5,301 nucleotides of DNA, from contig JAGYHM010000089.1 of assembly GCA_018457305.1 (NCBI GenBank), positions 1 through 5,301 of the forward strand. Reading direction: 5' to 3'. The notes under the pieces are model-generated. The model saw only the letters and a program-made list of their open reading frames with translations. It did not search any database and was not told the DNA's origin. This document shows, one piece after another, positions 1-4,253 of the stretch. The first letter of the stretch is position 1. Every line of letters starts with the position of its first letter. Made by a program: the position numbers and the translations under genes. This DNA comes from Fusobacterium sp. (GTDB lineage Bacteria > Fusobacteriota > Fusobacteriia > Fusobacteriales > Fusobacteriaceae).

Positions 1-1
1 T

Positions 2-151
2 ATAGAAATAGATGGCGAAAATAAAAGTATAGGAGAAAGTCCAATATATTATGAAAAAATTAGTAATTTTTATTATAATATTTTAATAGCTATAATATTT
101 TTAATCTTTATTTTATATAATATTTTTGGAATTAAGAAATTTAAAAAATAA
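2..151 (+). CDS. C-terminal fragment of a membrane-anchored protein (5' end outside window)
   Basis: An open frame enters from the left edge and ends at TAA 149-151, leaving 49 residues. The fragment begins with a polar stretch (IEIDGENKSIGESPIYYEK), continues into one strongly hydrophobic segment of about 20 residues (around NILIAIIFLIFILYNIF), and ends in a short lysine-rich tail (IKKFKK). This arrangement, an external or polar part, one helix and a basic end, fits a C-terminal membrane anchor with the tail in the cytoplasm (inference from the positive-inside rule). No ATG lies in this frame within the window, so the start is upstream. A good terminator follows 14 bases after the stop, so this is the last gene of its transcript. 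The family cannot be recognised from so short a piece. The absence of stops over 49 codons in such AT-rich DNA, together with the terminator, supports a real gene. Confidence 0.65.
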   Translation: MEIDGENKSIGESPIYYEKISNFYYNILIAIIFLIFILYNIFGIKKFKK

Positions 152-165
152 AAAAATTCACACTT

Positions 166-203
166 AGGGAACAAATGACGATGTCAAATTGTTCCTTTTT
201 TTT
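166..203 (+). terminator. Rho-independent terminator after the upstream gene
   Basis: GGAACAA (168-174) pairs with TTGTTCC (189-195). Inside it TGAC (176-179) pairs with GTCA (183-186) around a GAT loop, with a small A-rich internal loop between the two stems. The stem is followed directly by an eight-base T run (196-203). An A-rich run precedes the stem, so weak termination from the opposite direction is possible. Confidence 0.85.
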
Positions 204-259
204 ATTTTCAAAAGGAATATAATTTTATTAAAGAAAGTGCTTTTTAGAATTTAAAAATA

Positions 260-276
260 TGTTTTAATTTAAAACA
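260..276. repeat. Perfect 8-bp inverted repeat, possible operator
   Basis: TGTTTTAA and TTAAAACA form a perfect dyad around a single central T at 268. It lies about 23 bases upstream of the -35 box proposed for the operon starting at 380, a position compatible with a regulator binding upstream of the polymerase. The arms are AT-rich, and such palindromes arise easily by chance in this composition, so regulatory function is only a suggestion. Confidence 0.4.
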
Positions 277-280
277 AAAA

Positions 281-298
281 CTAATTTCAGAAAATTGG
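281..298. repeat. Short inverted repeat next to the -35 box
   Basis: CTAATTT (281-287) and AAATTGG (292-298) are complementary except for one T:G pair, around a CAGA loop. The right arm abuts the proposed -35 element at 299. It could be an operator half overlapping the promoter or chance dyad symmetry in AT-rich DNA. Confidence 0.25.
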
Positions 299-326
299 TT
301 GAAAAAAAAATGATATGTGCTATTAT
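299..326 (+). promoter_or_regulatory. Sigma70-type promoter with extended -10, for the operon starting at 380
   Basis: The -35 box is TTGAAA (299-304), followed by a 16-base spacer and an extended -10, TGC-TATTAT (318-326). The spacer includes a nine-base A run. Transcription would start near 333, giving a leader of about 47 bases before the ATG at 380. This is the best match to housekeeping promoter consensus in the 151-380 interval. An alternative -35, TTGGTT at 295-300, would give a 20-base spacer and is less likely. Confidence 0.7.
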
Positions 327-370
327 CGTAAATACAAGAGCGTACATTTTTAGGATTAAATAAAAGTAAA

Positions 371-375
371 GGGGG
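371..375 (+). promoter_or_regulatory. Ribosome binding site for the 638-residue protein
   Basis: AAAGGGGG precedes the ATG at 380, with only four bases between the last G and the start codon. It is G-rich but departs from the AAGGAGG seen before the genes at 2335 and 4254, so translation initiation may be weaker than at those genes. Confidence 0.6.
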
Positions 376-379
376 AAAA

Positions 380-2296
380 ATGAAAAAGGAAATAAATATT
401 GTTAAAAGCATCTATGATTTTAATAAAGAAAATTTATTTTTTGATAAAAATAAAAAAAATAAAATTATTTATGGTTTTTTATACAATAATTTTAAAGATA
501 TGCTTTTTAAGAATACTTTTATAAGGGATGGAATAATAAGTGAAGATAAAGAGAATATTATATGTGCTTTAGTTGATACAGAAAATTTTAAAAATAGTAT
601 ATTTTTTACAAAGACAGCTTTCTACATAGAAAATTCTTTAAATGGTAAAAATAGTATAAAAATTTTTTATGATGAAATAGAAGAAATAAAATTAAATAAT
701 AGTTTGAATTTATTTTTAAAAAATAATATTTCACATAGTATTTCACCTTTATGGGAAATAAAAAATATTGCAAAATTTTTAAATTATATTTGTGATATTA
801 AGTCTCAAAATTTAAGCAATAGAGAAAATAATTTGGATTTTGAAACTAATATTGAAATAAAAAAAGATGAAAATGTATCAGCTCAAACTATATATGGGAA
901 TGTTAGCAATGCAGGGACTAATTATGGACTAGATAAATTTTCTACTCCAAGAGGACATGGCTTTGCAGCAGAAAGAGTAAATCATATTTATGATAAATTA
1001 AGTGGAAAAAAGGCTGTTATAGTTGGAGATGATAATGCAGCCAATGGTGCAGATAGATTAGTAAATGGAGTAAATATACAAACTAAATATTGTTCCTCTG
1101 GAAGCAAATGTATTCAAGAATGTTTTCAGGATGGTAAATTTAGATATGTAAATCCAGATGGAAGCCCAATGCAAATAGAAGTACCTTCTGATAAATATGA
1201 AGATGCTGTAAGAGCAATGGAAAATAGAATAAAAAGAGGAGAAATACCTAAAATAACCAAACCAGAAGAAGCAAGAAAAATAGTTAGAAAAGGTAATTTT
1301 ACTTATGAACAGGCTAAAAATATTGCAAAAGCAGGAACAGTAGAATCTATAACTTTTGATAGTGTAAATGGAGCAGTTATTTCTGTTTCGGCTTTTGGTA
1401 TAAGCTCTTGTCTTTCATTTGCAACAGCAGTATGGAACGGAGATGATTTTAATACTGCTATTAAAAAAGCAACTTATTCCGGAATAAAAGTTGGAGGAAC
1501 AGCTTTCATTACTGCTGTGCTTTCTAGTCAACTTTCAAGAGCAGGGCTTAATAGTTTGTTAGTTGGTAGTTCTGAGGCAGTAGTTGGAGTGTTAGGCTCA
1601 AAGGCTTCAGCCTTACTTGTAAATGCTTTTAGGAGTGGAACGAATATTTATGGAGCAGCTGCAATGAAGAGTGCTGCAAAACTTTTAAGGGGTAATGTTA
1701 TTACTGCTGGAATTTCAGTGGCAGTCTTATCAGTGGTAGATATTACAAATATATTTAGAGGCAGAATTTCAGGCGCACAATTATTAAAAAATATAACTAA
1801 TACAGCAACAACAGTTGCTGGAGGGACAGCAGGTTGGGTTGGAGGAGCAACTGCTGGTGCGGCTTTAGGCTCTGTTGTTCCCATAGTCGGAACAGTAGCA
1901 GGTGGATTTATTGGTGGACTTGTAGGCTCTTTTGCTGGTGGTACTGCTGCAGGAAAAGTTTCAAATAAAATTTTAGATAATTTTATAGAAGATGATGTAA
2001 ACAAAATGATAAAAATTATAGAAAAGGAATTTTCAAATCTTGCAACGGATTATCTTTTAACTAAGGAAGAAGCAGAGAAAATAACTGATGATTTGAAAGA
2101 AGATTTAACAGCAAGTACATTAAAAGATATGTTTGCAGATGATGATAAGGAAGAATTTGCAAGAGATTTATTGCTTCCACATATAGAATATAGAGTTAAA
2201 AATAGATTGAAAATAAAATTGCCAACAGAAGAACAAATGGTAAGGGAATTAAAAATTGTATTGGAAGAAATAGCAGATAATCAAGAAAATAAATAA
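380..2296 (+). CDS. Putative PD-(D/E)XK-like nuclease fused to a glycine-zipper membrane domain
   Basis: The protein has 638 residues and no signal peptide. Four parts can be seen. Residues 1-140 are rich in N, K, I and F; a strand-rich stretch near 60-105 (FFTKTAFYIEN, IKIFYDEIEEI) resembles bacterial PH-like domains (weak inference). Residues 190-320 hold a compact module with HGFAAE (E198), GADR (D225) and IQTKY (Q234, K236). The order E, then D-x8-Q-x-K, fits a PD-(D/E)XK nuclease core with Q in place of E. Three cysteines (C238, C244, C248) follow. Residues 330-525 contain several hydrophobic stretches and end in a dense glycine zipper (about 480-525). Residues 530-638 are charged and helical. 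I recall homologues only as uncharacterised proteins. Its start is set by AAAGGGGG at 368-375. A gene for a SUMF1-fold protein follows 38 bases downstream with no terminator, suggesting co-transcription. A toxin, pore-former or defence effector role is possible but unproven. Confidence 0.8.
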   Translation: MKKEINIVKSIYDFNKENLFFDKNKKNKIIYGFLYNNFKDMLFKNTFIRDGIISEDKENIICALVDTENFKNSIFFTKTAFYIENSLNGKNSIKIFYDEIEEIKLNNSLNLFLKNNISHSISPLWEIKNIAKFLNYICDIKSQNLSNRENNLDFETNIEIKKDENVSAQTIYGNVSNAGTNYGLDKFSTPRGHGFAAERVNHIYDKLSGKKAVIVGDDNAANGADRLVNGVNIQTKYCSSGSKCIQECFQDGKFRYVNPDGSPMQIEVPSDKYEDAVRAMENRIKRGEIPKITKPEEARKIVRKGNFTYEQAKNIAKAGTVESITFDSVNGAVISVSAFGISSCLSFATAVWNGDDFNTAIKKATYSGIKVGGTAFITAVLSSQLSRAGLNSLLVGSSEAVVGVLGSKASALLVNAFRSGTNIYGAAAMKSAAKLLRGNVITAGISVAVLSVVDITNIFRGRISGAQLLKNITNTATTVAGGTAGWVGGATAGAALGSVVPIVGTVAGGFIGGLVGSFAGGTAAGKVSNKILDNFIEDDVNKMIKIIEKEFSNLATDYLLTKEEAEKITDDLKEDLTASTLKDMFADDDKEEFARDLLLPHIEYRVKNRLKIKLPTEEQMVRELKIVLEEIADNQENK

Positions 2297-2334
2297 TAAT
2301 TTTATTATAAACAAAAAAATAAGGAGGAAGAAAA

Positions 2335-3510
2335 ATGCAACAAGAATTAAAAGAAAAATTGGAAAATTTAGGTGAGAAATTTAAAAATGATTTAGATGTA
2401 ATTTCATTAAAGGTACTGTGTCAAGTTCCAGCAAGTGAGGAGATAGAATTTTCTATTGTGGGAATTTTACAAAGATTAGTTGACAAATTTCCAGATGATG
2501 AAGAAATTTTAGCTTTATTACCTAAAAAAGAAAGAATTTCTTTGGAGGTCTTAATTGAAAGTTTAGAAAATAATTATCCTGGTAATATAGAGGTAATAAC
2601 AGTAAAAGCCTTAGAGAATTTACCAGATGGAGAAGAAAAAGAAGCTGCAATAAAAGAATGTTTGGAAAGATTACTAGAAGAAAATTCTAGTGATGAAAAT
2701 ATTTTAGATTATTTAGAAATAGAAGAAAGTAAATATAAAGAAAAAAATCCAGATATGGTATTTGTAGAGGGAGGAAGTTATATTCCAAGTTTCTTTAACG
2801 AAGAAAGAAAAGTAATGGATTTATACGTAAGTAAATATCAATTAGTTCAAGAAGAATGGGAAAAGTATATGGATAAAAACCCAAGTGAATTTAAAGGTGA
2901 AAGAAGACCAGTTGATAGTGTTTCTTGGATAGAAGCATTAGAATTTTGTAATAAGATGAGTGTGGCTTATGGATTACAACCAGTTTATAAAATAGAGGAG
3001 GGAAATTTAACTAGAATAATTTATAAAAACGGAGAAGAGGTATATACGGATTTAGCAGATTTTACTAAAACTGAAGGTTATAGACTGCCAACAGAAATAG
3101 AGTGGGAATATTTTGCAAGAGGAGGAGTAGCAGTTCTTAAAAATAAAACTTTTGAAACTAAATACACAGAAAATGATATAGGAGAAATTGCTTGGTACGA
3201 TGAAAATTCTGGTAAAAAAACTCATACAGTGGGATTAAAAAAACCTAATGAATTAGGTTTATATGATTGTTTAGGTAATGTGTGGGAATGGTGTTATGAT
3301 ACTGCAAGTGATGGTTTTAATATATCGGAAGATAAACCGTATATATATGATAATGATGAAAAATATAATAGAATAAGGGGATGCTCTTATGCTGATGAGG
3401 CTGATGAGGAATGGGATGATGATGATAATAACTATTACCAGTTTTCTGATCGTACTAAATTTTGGTCTACCGGAGAAGATGTTGGTTTCCGTATAGTAAG
3501 AACAGCGTAG
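2335..3510 (+). CDS. SUMF1/formylglycine-generating-enzyme-fold protein lacking the catalytic cysteine pair
   Basis: The protein has 391 residues, starts after a strong AAGGAGG (2321-2327, seven-base spacing) and has no signal peptide. Residues 5-127 are two gapless 65-residue-period helical repeats, acidic and leucine-rich. Residues 140-391 carry the SUMF1 fold: MVFVEGGSY (141-149), RPVDSVSWIEALEFCNKMS (191-209), GYRLPTEIEWEYFARGG (248-264), LGLYDCLGNVWEWC (307-320), RIRGCSY (346-352) and the closing VGFRIVR (383-389). True formylglycine-generating enzymes oxidise a sulfatase cysteine using two copper-binding cysteines in the last ~50 residues; here the only one there is C350, in the position usually held by G or S of RGGSW. 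Sulfatase activation is therefore unlikely. A binding, scaffold or ergothioneine-type non-heme role is conceivable. The product is probably cytoplasmic and made with the preceding nuclease-like protein. The acidic loop 353-366 and the unusual codons of the last 30 residues are odd. Confidence 0.9.
   Translation: MQQELKEKLENLGEKFKNDLDVISLKVLCQVPASEEIEFSIVGILQRLVDKFPDDEEILALLPKKERISLEVLIESLENNYPGNIEVITVKALENLPDGEEKEAAIKECLERLLEENSSDENILDYLEIEESKYKEKNPDMVFVEGGSYIPSFFNEERKVMDLYVSKYQLVQEEWEKYMDKNPSEFKGERRPVDSVSWIEALEFCNKMSVAYGLQPVYKIEEGNLTRIIYKNGEEVYTDLADFTKTEGYRLPTEIEWEYFARGGVAVLKNKTFETKYTENDIGEIAWYDENSGKKTHTVGLKKPNELGLYDCLGNVWEWCYDTASDGFNISEDKPYIYDNDEKYNRIRGCSYADEADEEWDDDDNNYYQFSDRTKFWSTGEDVGFRIVRTA
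2347..2715 (+). repeat. Tandem 65-codon duplication in the N-terminus of the SUMF1-fold gene
   Basis: Residues 5-62 align without gaps to residues 70-127. Examples of matched segments are LDVISLKVLCQVP with IEVITVKALENLP, and PDDEEILALL with SSDENILDYL. Hydrophobic positions match in almost every helix while DNA identity has decayed, so the duplication is old. The pattern predicts an alpha-helical solenoid, plausibly a protein-protein interaction surface. Confidence 0.75.
3391..3426 (+). repeat. Short in-frame tandem repeats in the acidic loop of the SUMF1-fold gene
   Basis: GCTGATGAG occurs twice in tandem (3391-3408, encoding ADE-ADE) and, after GAATGG, GAT occurs four times (3415-3426, encoding DDDD). 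Both lie between the RGCSY and GFR motifs, a surface loop in the SUMF1 fold. Such units can expand or shrink by slippage without breaking the frame. Confidence 0.7.
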
Positions 3511-3520
3511 TTTTTGTTTA

Positions 3521-3553
3521 AAGTAGAGTAGATTTTTTATCTACTCTATTTTT
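3521..3553 (+). terminator. Rho-independent terminator after the SUMF1-fold gene
   Basis: TAGAGTAGAT (3524-3533) pairs perfectly with ATCTACTCTA (3539-3548) around a five-T loop. Three more pairs, one of them G:T, extend the base into the T tail (3549-3553). It begins 11 bases after the stop codon and closes the two-gene unit. The stem is nearly symmetrical and has an A-flanked base, but the T tail lies on the + strand side. Confidence 0.88.
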
Positions 3554-3561
3554 ATAAAAGT

Positions 3562-3570
3562 TGTTATAAT
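3562..3570 (+). promoter_or_regulatory. Extended -10 promoter for the exported-protein gene
   Basis: TGT-TATAAT (3562-3570) is a perfect extended -10 element. No good -35 hexamer lies at 16-18 bases upstream, where the terminator stem sits, so recognition probably depends on the extended -10. Transcription would start near 3577, and the leader would be about 24 bases, with AAAGGGAG (3587-3594) as ribosome binding site. Confidence 0.6.
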
Positions 3571-3600
3571 AAATAAAAAAGACAGCAAAGGGAGAAAATT

Positions 3601-4140
3601 ATGAAAAAAATAATATTTATGATATTAATTTTAGTATCGACTTGTTTAAATGCAAATGAAAAAAATGATAAAATTATTCCCTTGAAAATGATTTCAGGAA
3701 TAGAAAAAATAGAAAATTATAATACATATTGCAATGCAAGATTTGGTTTTTCTGTAGATTACCCAGCAAAATATTTTAATCGTTTACCTGAGCCAGATAA
3801 CGGAGATGGAGTAATAATAGAAACAGCAGATGGAGAAGTAAGTATTTATGTTAGTGGAATGTTTAATGCTATGTCTAGAACTATATCTGAAGAGTATAAC
3901 GATAGATTAGTAGAACTAGAAAATATTACATATAAGTTTTTAGGAAAAAACACTTTCACTATATCATCTAAAGATGGAAATCAAATATATTTTACCAAAG
4001 TTATTTATGATAAGAAAAAAGATTTATATGCCACATTGCTTTTTATTTATAATACTAAATACGAAAAATTTATGAAACCAATTGTAGAAAGAATGGTAAA
4101 AAGTTTTAGAGTAAGTTCTTGTCCAAGCATTTATGATTAA
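3601..4140 (+). CDS. Exported protein of unknown function with a conserved YPxxxFxxLPEPDNGDG motif
   Basis: The protein has 179 residues. Residues 1-18 form a signal peptide: a KK start, a hydrophobic core (IIFMILILV), and probable cleavage after LNA-18. The mature protein is expected in the periplasm or outside the cell. Its N-terminal part, NARFGFSVDYPAKYFNRLPE (45-64) followed by PDNGDG, TADGEVSIYVSG and MFNA, matches a pattern I know from uncharacterised exported proteins of Gram-negative bacteria. The remainder predicts a mixed alpha/beta fold ending in a helix (KFMKPIVERMVKSFRVS), a layout reminiscent of PsbP-like small domains (weak inference). The mature chain has two cysteines, C44 and C174, near its ends, which could form a disulfide. 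C15 lies in VST-C, a poor lipobox because T is unusual just before the cysteine. The gene has AAAGGGAG six bases before its ATG and lies between two terminator or promoter regions, so it is probably transcribed alone. No function is assigned. Confidence 0.85.
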   Translation: MKKIIFMILILVSTCLNANEKNDKIIPLKMISGIEKIENYNTYCNARFGFSVDYPAKYFNRLPEPDNGDGVIIETADGEVSIYVSGMFNAMSRTISEEYNDRLVELENITYKFLGKNTFTISSKDGNQIYFTKVIYDKKKDLYATLLFIYNTKYEKFMKPIVERMVKSFRVSSCPSIYD

Positions 4141-4158
4141 AGTTATATTTTTATAAAA

Positions 4159-4220
4159 AATCACATAATTTTATAGAAAAGTGTGAAAAAAATCACACAA
4201 TTTTATAAAAAAATGTGATA
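4159..4220. repeat. Two-copy 32-base tandem repeat forming one long imperfect palindrome
   Basis: Bases 4159-4186 and 4191-4218 are direct repeats, 28 bases with three mismatches at a period of 32. The whole block is also an inverted repeat centred between 4189 and 4190: 4160-4166 with 4213-4219, 4169-4178 with 4201-4210 (one G:T), and 4181-4186 with 4193-4198, with two A/A internal mismatches and a six-A centre. It contains four TCACA/TGTGA half-sites in the order TCACA, TGTGA, TCACA, TGTGA. As RNA it could form a 23-pair hairpin after the exported-protein gene, though no T tail follows immediately. It could be an operator array, a small mobile palindromic repeat, or both. Confidence 0.75.
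4182..4197. promoter_or_regulatory. CRP-type operator (TGTGA-N6-TCACA) upstream of the ATPase gene
   Basis: TGTGA, six A bases and TCACA give an exact match to the classical CRP consensus. It is centred about 41.5 bases before the predicted start near 4231, the position of class II CRP activation. It also resembles the Rex consensus (TTGTGAA-N4-TTCACAA) with mismatches. Whether this organism has a regulator for either site cannot be told from the window. Outer half-sites at 4161-4165 and 4214-4218 could bind further dimers. Confidence 0.45.
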
Positions 4221-4224
4221 TAAT
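4216..4224 (+). promoter_or_regulatory. Extended -10 promoter for the AAA-family ATPase gene
   Basis: TGA-TATAAT (4216-4224) is a perfect extended -10 that shares its TGA with the last TGTGA half-site of the palindrome. A protein bound at that half-site would cover the promoter. The -35 region (about 4196-4201, CACAAT) is poor, as expected for an extended -10 or an activated promoter. The predicted start is near 4231, with a leader of about 23 bases that includes TAAGGAGG (4241-4248). Confidence 0.65.
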
Positions 4225-4253
4225 TAAGTAGAGTCTTTTTTAAGGAGGGAATT

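Noticed and set aside
310..363. A 17-codon open frame starting at ATG 310
   Set aside because: It overlaps the -10 box and probable start site of the promoter, lacks a ribosome binding site and has no recognisable content.
333..379. Possible riboswitch or attenuator in the leader of the two-gene operon
   Set aside because: The leader is only about 47 bases with no stable stem, too short for a known riboswitch class.
1648..2004. Open frame of 118 codons on the minus strand, rich in Pro and Ala
   Set aside because: It lies opposite the Gly/Ala-rich zipper of the 638-residue protein. Its composition is what the reverse complement of GGA/GCA codons gives, and it shows no recognisable motif of its own.
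3521..3553. Hairpin read as a retroelement-associated cruciform
   Set aside because: It has the loop size, stem and T tail of an ordinary intrinsic terminator, which is the simpler explanation; the retroelement idea rests on the codon shift only.
3601..3660. Lipoprotein signal at C15 of the exported protein
   Set aside because: The residues before the cysteine are V-S-T, a poor lipobox because T is atypical at -1, and a signal peptidase I site after LNA-18 fits better. Not fully excluded.
4159..4220. Possible CRISPR array
   Set aside because: There are only two repeat units with a four-base gap between them, so there is no spacer; the units are themselves palindromic.
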